The notes under the pieces were generated by a model that saw nothing but the letters and a program-made list of their open reading frames with translations, did not search any database and was not told the DNA's origin. From positions 3,348,001-3,412,000 of the forward strand of contig NZ_FNLM01000034.1 in assembly GCF_900105725.1 (NCBI RefSeq): 64,000 nucleotides of DNA. Reading direction: 5' to 3'. Below are positions 28,241 through 36,941 of this stretch, piece by piece; the stretch's first letter is position 1; the number at the start of each line of letters is the position of its first letter. This DNA is from Gordonia westfalica (GTDB taxonomy: Bacteria > Actinomycetota > Actinomycetes > Mycobacteriales > Mycobacteriaceae). The position numbers and the translations under genes are program-made.

Positions 28241-28549
28241 GTGAGGGCCGGGCGCGTACCTCATTTCGCTCCCTGAGCAGCCTATGAGGGTTGTGTCAAT
28301 TGGGTCCTGTGGTGGGTGTGGGCGTGGGGGTGTGTCCCGTCGGCCTGGGTGGCTGCGGGTGGTGTGGCGGGGTGAGGTTTGATCGGCCGGGGTCGTATGC
28401 CGGGCGTGTGCTCTACCTAGCGGGCAAACGGGTTGGTACCCAACAGCCTTCATTCGAGCTTGGTTCACGCCGGGCGGGGACTGCTCAGGCTCAGGGTCGG
28501 GTTTGTTCCCAAGGTGCGGCGAGCTTGTCCCGGTCGCAAGGGGTGAGGG

Positions 28550-29896
28550 TCAGGCGGCGGTCCTTTCTGCGGGTCGGGTACGGCCGGCGGCGATGTCGGG
28601 GTTCCACGGGGTGGCGGTGGTGATGACGACGAACAGTTGGCGGAGCAGTGCTGCGGCGATGGCTACCCGGGCTTGGTTGGGTTTGAGTGTGCTGGTTTCT
28701 CGGTTGGTCAGGTGTCGGTAGCGGGTGGCGTAGACCTCGTTGTGGGTGAGTGCGGCGAACGCCGCTCGCCAGGCCGCGACTCGTAACAGTGGTCGGCCGC
28801 GGCCGCTGATGGTGGTGGTGCCGCGGTAGGCGCCGGAGGAGTTTTCCCGGGGGCACAGGCCGGCGTGTTTGACTACCGCGCGTGCGGAATCGAAGCGGGC
28901 GAGGTTGCCTGTTTCGGCGAGGATCGCCGCGACCGACACTTTGGAGACGCCGGGGATGGAACCGGCCAACTCGTCCAGGCCGAGGTCGGTGAGGACGGCG
29001 AGCATGTGGGTTTCGGCGGTGTCGCATTGTGTGGCGGCGTGCTGGTAGTCGCCGAGGGCGTAGTGGGCCCGTTCCAGCGCCCCGGCCTCGATCGGTTGGT
29101 TACCAATGTCGAAGGCGGTGTCGATGATCGCGGTCAGGATGCGGTTGTTGATCCGGCGGGCACCCCAGTGGGGCAGTTCGGTGCGTACCCGTTCACGCAA
29201 CTGGGTGGCGGCGTGGTCGCGGTCTCCCAGCGAGGTCACCGCGGTCGGGTCGCAGCCGCTCACGGCCATCGTGGCCAGCCAGGTCGCCGAGTCCAGCGGC
29301 CGGCGGGCGCAGTCGAGGGCGTGCGGCCAGGCACTGTCGAGCATGTCGCGGACTTGTTGGCGTGCTGCGCCTCGGCGGGTGAGTTGTTGAGCGCGGCGCA
29401 CGCCGAGGTGACGGAGCCGGGTCCACTGTTCCTCGGCCGGCTCGGGCAGATAGATGTGGAGTTGAGTGGTCAATCGCGCGATCAGCAGAGCATCTTTGTC
29501 ATCGGATTTGTCGTGGGTGAAGTCTTCGGTCTCACGAGCCCGCGCGACGGCGATCGGTTGGACACACACCACCGCCACGCCGACCGCAGCAGCAAGGTCG
29601 CGCACCGTTTTCCAGCGATGCCCGGTCGGCTCACACGCGAGGACAATGCCGGCGAACCCGGCAGCGGTGGCATGGGTGCGGCTCCACTCGATCGCGGTGG
29701 CCAACTGCCGTGGCGCACAGTGAAAGGTTCTGCGTGCCACGATGCGGGAGTCGTGATCGGTGACAGCCACGACTTGTTTGTTCGCGGCCAGATCGATCGC
29801 GACGACCGCGTAGTCGCGCCGCACGATGCCACGGAATCGACTGATCCGATCGTTACGACGCTTGTCTCCTCGACTCAAACGACTAGCCTGAGACAT
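28550..29896 (-). CDS. IS110-family transposase (DEDD recombinase)
   Basis: The 448-residue transposase has both family domains. The N-terminal RuvC-like DEDD domain shows VAIDLAANKQ, VLACEPTGHRW and DKSDDKDALLIARL. The C-terminal Transposase_20 domain shows SIPGVSKVSVAAILAETGN and FDSARAVVKHAGLCPRENSS, which includes the serine region. I chose the second ATG (29896) because AGGAGG sits six bases before it, whereas the first ATG at 29902 abuts the AGGAGG. The ribosome site is buried in the hairpin at 29899-29955. The gene is intact. Confidence 0.9.
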   Translation of the reverse strand: MSQASRLSRGDKRRNDRISRFRGIVRRDYAVVAIDLAANKQVVAVTDHDSRIVARRTFHCAPRQLATAIEWSRTHATAAGFAGIVLACEPTGHRWKTVRDLAAAVGVAVVCVQPIAVARARETEDFTHDKSDDKDALLIARLTTQLHIYLPEPAEEQWTRLRHLGVRRAQQLTRRGAARQQVRDMLDSAWPHALDCARRPLDSATWLATMAVSGCDPTAVTSLGDRDHAATQLRERVRTELPHWGARRINNRILTAIIDTAFDIGNQPIEAGALERAHYALGDYQHAATQCDTAETHMLAVLTDLGLDELAGSIPGVSKVSVAAILAETGNLARFDSARAVVKHAGLCPRENSSGAYRGTTTISGRGRPLLRVAAWRAAFAALTHNEVYATRYRHLTNRETSTLKPNQARVAIAAALLRQLFVVITTATPWNPDIAAGRTRPAERTAA

Positions 29897-29898
29897 TG

Positions 29899-29955
29899 AC
29901 ATCCTCCTTTTGTGGTTGGGATAACCAAGCCCTTACGACCACAACAGGAGGATGT
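29899..29955 (-). promoter_or_regulatory. Long hairpin sequestering the IS110 transposase ribosome binding site
   Basis: An 18-bp inverted repeat with one mismatch (29899-29916 against 29938-29955) brackets a 21-nt loop. The transposase AGGAGG lies in one arm. Folding would mask it in read-through transcripts. Confidence 0.65.
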
Positions 29956-30046
29956 CCCAGTTACCAGCCCTTCCAGCTATTACTAGGTGCGAGGAGCGCA
30001 AGCGACGAGCCTCGAAGGGCCTGGTGAGACGGCGTCGGCAGCCCTT

Positions 30047-30114
30047 CGTGGCTCGCTACGCTCGCACCTCAGGGAGCAGTCGTGGCTCGCTACGCTCGCA
30101 CCTCAGGGAGCAGT
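30047..30114 (+). repeat. Two tandem copies of a 34-bp repeat
   Basis: The 34-bp unit beginning CGTGGCTCGCTACGCTCGCA and ending CAGGGAGCAGT occurs twice back to back (30047-30080, 30081-30114). A related CCTTCGTGGCTCG sequence is at 34830. There is no spacer between copies, so this is not a CRISPR. It lies just beyond the 3' end of the glycosyltransferase gene. Confidence 0.8.
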
Positions 30115-30124
30115 CGGGAGAGCC

Positions 30125-30970
30125 CTATCCGCGGCTGAACCGGCCGACCTGAGCCCCCACCCGCGCCTGCAGGTGATTGAGCCGCGACGTCGCGTGTAGG
30201 CGTGCCGCCCTGGACGCTCTTGGCCAGCCGCGTGCCGCGCATCGTTCGGCCTCGGCGGCGAAGAAGCGGTTCTCCTCGTCGAAGCGTCGTCCGTCGACGG
30301 CCTGCACCGAACTCACCGAGGCGCTGTGGCGCCGGTAGGAGAACACGACCTCGGGGTCGTAGACGAGCGAGCCGTCGTATGCGGCGAGGTCGACGAGAAG
30401 CGCGAGGTCGAGGACGATCTCCAGCCCGGGCCGGAACCCCACCGCCCGCACCGCGGCGGTGCGCCACAGCAACGACGGGAAGTAGGTCCAGTTGCCGTGA
30501 TAGAGGCTGGTCGCGAGACGTTCGCCGGACAGCACGGTCGCGTGGGAGGGAGCCAGCACGTTCTTCATGCGGTCGCCCAGCGGGCGCACCGTCCGGCCGT
30601 TCTCGTCGATGACATCGACGCCGGGCGCGATGACCGAAGCATCGGGGTGGTGCAGGGTCAAGGTGCGGACCGTCGCCAGGTAGTCGGCGTGCATCACGTC
30701 GTCGCAACCCATCACGACGAACCAGTCGGCTTTCACGAGGTCGACGCAGCGTCGGAAGTTGCCGTTGACGCCGAGGTTGGTGTCGTTGCGCAGGTAGCGG
30801 ACGCGCGCATCGTTCAGCGAGGCCAGCCATTCGCGGGGAGTCGGGTCGGGATAGCAGTCGTCGACCACCACGAGCCGAAGGTCCGGGTCGCTCTGGTCGA
30901 GGACGCTGGTCACCGCCTCGCGGAACTGCGCGACGTCGCCGTAGAAGGGCATCATCACGTCGATCGGCAC
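30125..30970 (-). CDS. Family 2 glycosyltransferase
   Basis: The 281-residue GT-A fold enzyme opens with VMMPFYGDVAQFREAVTSVL and has the nucleotide-sugar motifs LVVVDDCYPD, NLGVNGNFRRCVDLV and VVMGCDDVMHADY, in which the DD pair stands for the DxD metal motif. It has no membrane segment. The start is a GTG at 30970. It diverges from the polyprenyl-phosphate glycosyltransferase gene at 31060 and sits in the envelope polysaccharide block. Donor and acceptor sugars cannot be predicted. Confidence 0.8.
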   Translation of the reverse strand: MPIDVMMPFYGDVAQFREAVTSVLDQSDPDLRLVVVDDCYPDPTPREWLASLNDARVRYLRNDTNLGVNGNFRRCVDLVKADWFVVMGCDDVMHADYLATVRTLTLHHPDASVIAPGVDVIDENGRTVRPLGDRMKNVLAPSHATVLSGERLATSLYHGNWTYFPSLLWRTAAVRAVGFRPGLEIVLDLALLVDLAAYDGSLVYDPEVVFSYRRHSASVSSVQAVDGRRFDEENRFFAAEAERCAARGWPRASRAARLHATSRLNHLQARVGAQVGRFSRG

Positions 30971-31059
30971 CCGACAAGACTAGCCGGGCGTGCCAGGCGG
31001 TGACTCTCCGTGGCCGGTGAATGGGAGCGCCACGACCGGCCGGGTTAGGGTTGTTCACC

Positions 31060-31761
31060 ATGGCCGACCCCATCACCAATGCCGACGTGTGGCTGGTGGT
31101 ACCCGTCTTCAACGAGGGACAGGTGATCCGGGAGGTCGCGGCCAAAGCTCGCGAGACCTTCCCCAACATCGTCTGCGTCGACGACGGCTCGTCGGACGAC
31201 TCGGCCGAGGAGATCAAGGCCGCCGGCGTTCACCTCGTGCGGCATCCGGTGAACCTCGGGCAGGGCGCCGCGATCCAGACCGGCGTCGAATACGCCCGCA
31301 AGCAGCCCGGCGCCCGCTTCTTCGTCACCTTCGACGCCGACGGACAGCACCAGGTCGACGACGTGTCGGCAATGGTCGCCCGCCTGCGGACCGAGCCCGT
31401 CGACATCATCGTCGGCACCCGCTTCGCCGAGGGCCGCAGCGAATCGGTCCCGCTGCTGCGCCGAATGGCGTTGCGCACCATCGTCTTCCTCAGCCCGCGG
31501 ACGCGTCGGCTCGGATTGTCCGACGCACACAACGGGCTTCGTGTCTTCAACAAGAAGGTCGCCGACGACCTCGACCTGCTCATGAGCGGGATGAGTCACG
31601 CCTCGGAGTTCATCGCGCTCATCGACCACCACAAGTGGCGGGTCGCCGAGCAACCGGTCACGATCCTCTACACGGAATACTCACGCGCGAAGGGACAGTC
31701 GCTGATCAACGGGGTCAACATCGTCGCCGACGGCCTGTTCCACACCCGGATGAGGAAGTGA
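31060..31761 (+). CDS. Family 2 glycosyltransferase, dolichyl-phosphate-mannose-synthase-like (Rv3631-like)
   Basis: The 233-residue enzyme has WLVVPVFNEGQVIREVAAKA, VDDGSSDDSAEEI, NLGQGAAIQTGVEYA, the DxD motif TFDADGQHQVDDV and RRLGLSDAHNGLRVF. This resembles polyprenyl-phosphate sugar synthases, such as the M. tuberculosis polyprenyl-phospho-N-acetylgalactosamine synthase. It has no membrane anchor, but a DUF2304 membrane protein follows 7 bp downstream, the same pairing as Rv3631-Rv3632. It probably makes a lipid-linked sugar at the inner leaflet for cell-wall decoration. Confidence 0.82.
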   Translation: MADPITNADVWLVVPVFNEGQVIREVAAKARETFPNIVCVDDGSSDDSAEEIKAAGVHLVRHPVNLGQGAAIQTGVEYARKQPGARFFVTFDADGQHQVDDVSAMVARLRTEPVDIIVGTRFAEGRSESVPLLRRMALRTIVFLSPRTRRLGLSDAHNGLRVFNKKVADDLDLLMSGMSHASEFIALIDHHKWRVAEQPVTILYTEYSRAKGQSLINGVNIVADGLFHTRMRK

Positions 31762-31768
31762 GGACTCG

Positions 31769-32122
31769 ATGATCTGGTTCCAGATCCTCGCGATCATCGG
31801 ACTGCTCGCGCTCGTCGGCTTCTTCGTCGTCAACCGCGGCACCGCACGATCGTCGGCCGGTGTGAAGATCTTGTTCGTCGCGTTCGTGGGCTTCGGTCTC
31901 TACGCGATGCTGCGCCAGGACGACGTCACCTGGGTCGCCAACAAGATCGGCATCCAGCGAGGGCTCGACCTCGTACTGTTCCTGCTGGTCATCGCATTCG
32001 CGTTCACCACGGTGTCGACGTACCTGCGGTTCCGCGACCTAGAGGTGAAGTACGCGCGCCTGGCCCGCGCGATCGCGTTGCAGAACGCCGAGAAGCCGGC
32101 ACCTCCTCAGAGTGAGGAATGA
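31769..32122 (+). CDS. DUF2304 small membrane protein (Rv3632-like)
   Basis: The 117-residue protein has three membrane segments (IWFQILAIIGLLALVGFFVV; VKILFVAFVGFGLYAML; LDLVLFLLVIAFAFTTVST) and a C-terminal charged tail with FRDLEVKYARLARAIAL. DUF2304 proteins typically accompany DPM-type glycosyltransferases and are thought to anchor or assist them. GAGGA precedes the ATG. Co-transcription with the upstream glycosyltransferase is almost certain. Confidence 0.8.
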   Translation: MIWFQILAIIGLLALVGFFVVNRGTARSSAGVKILFVAFVGFGLYAMLRQDDVTWVANKIGIQRGLDLVLFLLVIAFAFTTVSTYLRFRDLEVKYARLARAIALQNAEKPAPPQSEE

Positions 32123-32143
32123 GTGCCGTTTTCCGGCACTCAT
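32119..32143 (+). terminator. Hairpin terminator at the DUF2304 stop, part of a dispersed repeat
   Basis: ATGAGTGCCG-TTTTC-CGGCACTCAT is a perfect 10-bp stem with a 5-nt loop, overlapping the stop codon. It separates this plus-strand unit from convergent rmlC. The 36 bp from 32121 match those at 43333-43368 at about 32 positions. Confidence 0.6.
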
Positions 32144-32162
32144 CCCGCACTCTGGAACTTCG

Positions 32163-32783
32163 CTACTCCGCGGCGAGTCCCCGCAGGTAGGCGGCGACGT
32201 CGGCGTGGTCCGGCAGCAGTCCCGATTCCCGCGCCTCGGTGAGACCCGGTGCGGTGGTGTCCTTCTCGGACAGTTCGTACTCCAGCGGCGATCCGTCACG
32301 GGCGTGTGTCGGCCACTCGATACCGAGGTCGGGGTCGAGCGGGTTGATGCCGTGCTCACCGGACGGGTTGTAGCCGGTGGAGCAGAGGTAGGTGACGGTC
32401 GAGTTGTCGGCCAGCGCACAGAAGGCGTGTCCGAGTCCTTCCGACAGGTAGACCGCGCGACGGTCGACGTCGTCGAGCAGGACGGTGTCGTAGGTGCCGA
32501 ACGTCGGCGAACCGACACGGATGTCGACGATGACATCGAGGATCGCTCCGGTCGCGCAGGTCACGTACTTCGCCTGTCCCGGAGGCACATCGGCGAAGTG
32601 CACGCCGCGCAACACGCCCGCCGCGGACACCGAGAGGTTGACCTGGGCGAGATCGAAGCGGTGCCCGATCACCTCGGCCAGCAGGTCACCCTTGAACGCC
32701 TCCGCGAACAGCCCGCGTGCGTCGCCGTGCTGGACCGGGGTGAGTTCCCACGCGCCGTCGATCGTGAGCGGTCGCACCTTCAT
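32163..32783 (-). CDS. rmlC: dTDP-4-dehydrorhamnose 3,5-epimerase
   Basis: RmlC, the third enzyme of dTDP-L-rhamnose synthesis, has 206 residues. The cupin barrel shows HGDARGLFAEAFK, NLSVSAAGVLRGVHFADVPP with the catalytic histidine, AKYVTCATGAILDVIVDIRV and YLSEGLGHAFCAL. It lies 28 bp after rmlA on the same strand. The product is needed for the rhamnose linker between peptidoglycan and arabinogalactan. RmlD is not in the window. Confidence 0.95.
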   Translation of the reverse strand: MKVRPLTIDGAWELTPVQHGDARGLFAEAFKGDLLAEVIGHRFDLAQVNLSVSAAGVLRGVHFADVPPGQAKYVTCATGAILDVIVDIRVGSPTFGTYDTVLLDDVDRRAVYLSEGLGHAFCALADNSTVTYLCSTGYNPSGEHGINPLDPDLGIEWPTHARDGSPLEYELSEKDTTAPGLTEARESGLLPDHADVAAYLRGLAAE

Positions 32784-32811
32784 GGATGAGCCTTTCGCAT
32801 CTGATGTGAAC

Positions 32812-33687
32812 TCAAAATCCCTTGCCTCGCTGCAGGAGTTCGAGCAGGTAGTCACCGTATCCGGACTTGCGCAGTTTCTCCGCGCGAGAACGGAGGGCGT
32901 CGTCGTCGAGGAATCCACGACGCCACGCGATCTCTTCCGGCACAGCGATTTTGAGGCCTTGACGTTGTTCGACCGTGCGAACGAAGTTGCCGGCATCGAG
33001 GAGACTGTCGAAGGTTCCGGTGTCGAGCCACGCGGTGCCGCGCGGCAGGACGGTCACCGACAGTTTGCCGCGTTCGAGATAGTGGGCGTTGATGTCGGTG
33101 ATCTCGTATTCGCCGCGGGCGCTGGGCTTCAGCCCGCGGGCGATCTCGACGACGTCGTTGTCGTAGAAGTACAGGCCGGGGACGGCGAAATTCGACTTCG
33201 GCTGTGCCGGCTTCTCTTCCAGCGAGATCGCCGTCCCGTCGGCATCGAAGTCGACCACGCCGTACGCCTCCGGATTGGACACCCAGTAGGCGAAGACCGC
33301 ACCGCCATCGACGTTCTCGAAACCCTGCAACTGACTACCGAGACCAGGCCCGTAGAAGATGTTGTCGCCCAGCACGAGTGCCACCGACTCGTCGCCGATG
33401 TGATCGGCGCCGAGGGTGAAGGCCTGGGCGAGACCGTCGGGTGAGGGCTGGGTCTTGTAGGTGAGGTTGATGCCGAACTGGTCACCGTTGCCGAGTAGTC
33501 CCTGGAAGGCAGGCGCGTCGTGCGGGGTGGTGATGACGAGGATGTCGCCGATGCCGGCGAGCATCAGCGTCGAGAGCGGGTAGTAGATCATCGGCTTGTC
33601 GTAGACCGGGACGAGCTGCTTGCTCACACCCTGCGTGATCGGATGCAGGCGCGTGCCCGTACCGCCGGCCAGAATGATCCCTCGCAT
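32812..33687 (-). CDS. rmlA: Glucose-1-phosphate thymidylyltransferase
   Basis: RmlA makes dTDP-glucose from glucose-1-phosphate and dTTP. It has 291 residues, standard length. The N-terminal nucleotide loop is [16 protein letters not shown]; other signature stretches are [54 protein letters not shown] and [20 protein letters not shown]. It is first in the rmlA-rmlC unit and divergent from rmlB across 112 bp. The ATG at 33687 begins the conserved N-terminus exactly. Confidence 0.96.
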   Translation of the reverse strand: MRGIILAGGTGTRLHPITQGVSKQLVPVYDKPMIYYPLSTLMLAGIGDILVITTPHDAPAFQGLLGNGDQFGINLTYKTQPSPDGLAQAFTLGADHIGDESVALVLGDNIFYGPGLGSQLQGFENVDGGAVFAYWVSNPEAYGVVDFDADGTAISLEEKPAQPKSNFAVPGLYFYDNDVVEIARGLKPSARGEYEITDINAHYLERGKLSVTVLPRGTAWLDTGTFDSLLDAGNFVRTVEQRQGLKIAVPEEIAWRRGFLDDDALRSRAEKLRKSGYGDYLLELLQRGKGF

Positions 33688-33760
33688 GCGCCTCAGCCTA
33701 GTGCCCGACGATCCGGCCCACCGTGTGCACACCCTGGGCGCCCACCCGGTGCCTCGGTAG

Positions 33761-34804
<1,044 letters not shown>

Positions 34805-34961
34805 CCGCGACGGAGGTCACCAGGCCTTCGTGGCTCGTCGACTTCGATGCGCTCCTTCGTCGCTTACTCAGCCCGGCGGCTTGCGCTCCTCACACCTCAG
34901 GCGGCAAGGGGGAGGCCCCGCCGTTTGGCGTTCTCCCAGTTCCGCGGCCTACGGTGTTCTC
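34805..34961 (+). repeat. Intergenic repeat-like sequence between rmlB and galE
   Basis: The 157 bp carry CCTTCGTGGCTCG, also present in the tandem 34-bp repeat at 30047, followed by CACACCTCAGGCGGCAAGG. No gene is supported here. The last 30 bp should hold the galE promoter; ACGGTGTTCTC precedes the ATG with no Shine-Dalgarno, so the message may be leaderless. Confidence 0.4.
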
Positions 34962-35981
34962 ATGCGCGTACTCGTGAGCGGCGGCGCGGGCTACATCGGC
35001 TCGCACACCGTCATCCAGCTGGTCTCCGCCGGACATGACGTCGTCATCGTCGACGACTTCAGCAATGCCAAGCCCACCGTCGTCGGTCGGCTCGAGGCGT
35101 TGACCGGTCGGTCCGTCCCGGTGCACGCCTTCGACCTCGCGGATGTGGACAAGACCGAGCATTTCTTCGCCCACGAGGACATCGACGCGGTCATCCATTT
35201 CGCCGGGTACAAGGCGGTCGGCGAGTCGGTGGCCAAGCCGCTGGACTACTACCAGAACAACCTCGGCACCACGTTCTCGCTGTTGCGGGCGATGGAGCGC
35301 CACAACGTGCACACGCTGGTGTTCTCGTCGTCGGCGACCGTCTACGGCGCCGACCCCGAGTTGCCGATGACCGAGGACCTCCCGACCTCGGCGACCAATC
35401 CGTACGGCTGGACCAAGGTGATGATCGAGCAGGTGCTGCGCGACGTCGCGGCCAGTTCCGACGCCTGGCGGATCGCCGCGTTGCGCTACTTCAACCCGGT
35501 GGGTGCGCACCCGAGCGGTCAGATCGGTGAGGATCCGTCAGGCATCCCGAACAATCTGATGCCGTTCGTCGCGCAGGTCGCGGTCGGCCGTCGCGAGAAG
35601 CTGTCCGTGTTCGGCGGCGACTACGACACCCCCGACGGCACCGGCGTCCGTGACTACATCCACGTCGACGACCTCGCCGCCGGCCACGTTGCCGCGCTTG
35701 ATCGCATCAGCACCGCCGACACCGGCATGTCGACCTGGAATCTGGGTACCGGGCAAGGTGTTTCGGTCCTCGAGGTGGTGCACGCTTTCGAGAAGGCCAG
35801 CGGCAAGCCGATTCCATACGAGATCGCCCCGCGCCGTGCCGGCGACATCGCCGCGTCGTACGCCGATCCCACCCGCGCGAATGCCGACCTGAACTGGCAC
35901 GCCACCAAGACGATCGACGACATGTGCGCCGACACCTGGCGCTGGCAGTCGGGGAATCCGACGGGTTATCCGGACGCCTGA
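34962..35981 (+). CDS. galE: UDP-glucose 4-epimerase
   Basis: GalE interconverts UDP-glucose and UDP-galactose, supplying galactan precursors. It has 339 residues. The SDR Rossmann motif is VSGGAGYIGSHTVIQL; IVDDFSNAKP, VIHFAGYKAVGESV, VFSSSATVYG and the catalytic NPYGWTKVMIEQVL (YxxxK) are intact, with ALRYFNPVGAHPSG and GTGVRDYIHVDDLAAGHV. It lies in the polysaccharide block, matching galE1 (Rv3634c) next to Rv3635-type genes in M. tuberculosis. Confidence 0.95.
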   Translation: MRVLVSGGAGYIGSHTVIQLVSAGHDVVIVDDFSNAKPTVVGRLEALTGRSVPVHAFDLADVDKTEHFFAHEDIDAVIHFAGYKAVGESVAKPLDYYQNNLGTTFSLLRAMERHNVHTLVFSSSATVYGADPELPMTEDLPTSATNPYGWTKVMIEQVLRDVAASSDAWRIAALRYFNPVGAHPSGQIGEDPSGIPNNLMPFVAQVAVGRREKLSVFGGDYDTPDGTGVRDYIHVDDLAAGHVAALDRISTADTGMSTWNLGTGQGVSVLEVVHAFEKASGKPIPYEIAPRRAGDIAASYADPTRANADLNWHATKTIDDMCADTWRWQSGNPTGYPDA

Positions 35982-35985
35982 GCGG

Positions 35986-36822
35986 TCACCGAGCGGCGAA
36001 CGGATCGTCGGGGTCGACGATCTCGTCGGTGGCCCAGCCGATGTAGCGCTGGGCCGACGTCTCGACGACCTCGCGCGCATTCGCGTCGACGACCACCCCG
36101 AACGCGTCGTACAGCCGGTTGAACGGTAGCTCCGCGACCCGGTCGACGATCTGACGAACCAGCCTGGGCGACAACGGGATCATGTTCGGGTAGCTGCGCA
36201 TGAACGTCACCGTCCCCGGCTGCATGACGCCCTTGACCGTGTCGCCGGTCAGCAGCACTCCCCGGCCGTCGGCAGCGTCCGGTAGGTGCAGCACCGCACT
36301 GCCGGGAAAGTGACCGCCGCACTGGACGAGTCGCACTCCGCCGAGAACCTCGGCCTCGCCGGACCAGAATTCGACCACCGGGTCCGGCCGGGTCAACCAT
36401 CGACGATCGAGATCGTTGTAGAAGACCGGGACGCCGCCGAACCGGTGGCTGAGCGAGACACTGGCGCCGTAGAGGTGCGGATGGCTGGCGGCGATGGCCT
36501 CGACACCGCCGTGTTCCTCCAGCCAGCCGACGAGGGACGGGCCGATGAACCCCGGCGGCTCCCAGAGGATGTTCCCGTTCAAAGTGGCCACCAGGAATCC
36601 TTGCTGACCGATGCCGACGGGCGGTCGCAGTGAAAGCCGGATGAGACCCGGCTCCACCTCGGCAACATCGAGCGCGTTGTCGGCGTTCTCGTCGAGCCGC
36701 ATCCACTGCTGCCCGCTCGCCGGAATCCACTGCCGGTCGTCGTCGCAGATCGGGCAGACCTCCGGGAGGTCCGCGTCGGGCGCGAACTCGTTTGCGCAGA
36801 AGACACACATCCACGACTGCAT
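35986..36822 (-). CDS. Rubredoxin-like / metallo-beta-lactamase-fold fusion protein
   Basis: The 278-residue protein starts with a rubredoxin-type metal knuckle (MCVFCANEF ... CPICDDD, two CxxC pairs at about residues 6-9 and 23-26). A metallo-beta-lactamase fold follows: QGFLVATLNGNILWEPPGF, SHPHLYGAS, QCGGHFPGSAVLH and LLTGDTVKG. The usual HxHxDH motif is degraded to HPHLYG, so at most part of the dinuclear site remains. Comparable proteins occur in mycobacteria without a known role. It is convergent with galE, with a 4-bp gap. Confidence 0.7.
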   Translation of the reverse strand: MQSWMCVFCANEFAPDADLPEVCPICDDDRQWIPASGQQWMRLDENADNALDVAEVEPGLIRLSLRPPVGIGQQGFLVATLNGNILWEPPGFIGPSLVGWLEEHGGVEAIAASHPHLYGASVSLSHRFGGVPVFYNDLDRRWLTRPDPVVEFWSGEAEVLGGVRLVQCGGHFPGSAVLHLPDAADGRGVLLTGDTVKGVMQPGTVTFMRSYPNMIPLSPRLVRQIVDRVAELPFNRLYDAFGVVVDANAREVVETSAQRYIGWATDEIVDPDDPFAAR

Positions 36823-36941
36823 GTCTCGACGCTAGCGCGGGTCCGATTGCCGCGTGTGCGCTTCCCTTCCGTGGTTCTGTTCCCTTGCACTATTGGATCC
36901 GACCAGCGGGAGGGAAAACCGGAACGCGGGAATCGAATCGG

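Larger units (their letters stand above)
28241..29990 (-). mobile_element. IS110-family insertion sequence (ends not precisely determined)
   Basis: The element contains the transposase at 28550-29896, a non-coding stretch of about 300 bp on its 3' side (28241-28549), and a short 5' side with a strong hairpin. IS110 elements lack terminal inverted repeats, so the limits given are approximate. The 28241-28549 stretch has no ORF on either strand that I would support. It contains a GGTTGGTACCCAAC-type palindrome at about 28431-28443. IS110-type elements encode their targeting (bridge/seek) RNA in such non-coding ends. Confidence 0.7.

Noticed and set aside
30047..30114. Possible CRISPR array
   Set aside because: Only two repeats, directly abutting with no spacer, and no cas genes anywhere in the window.
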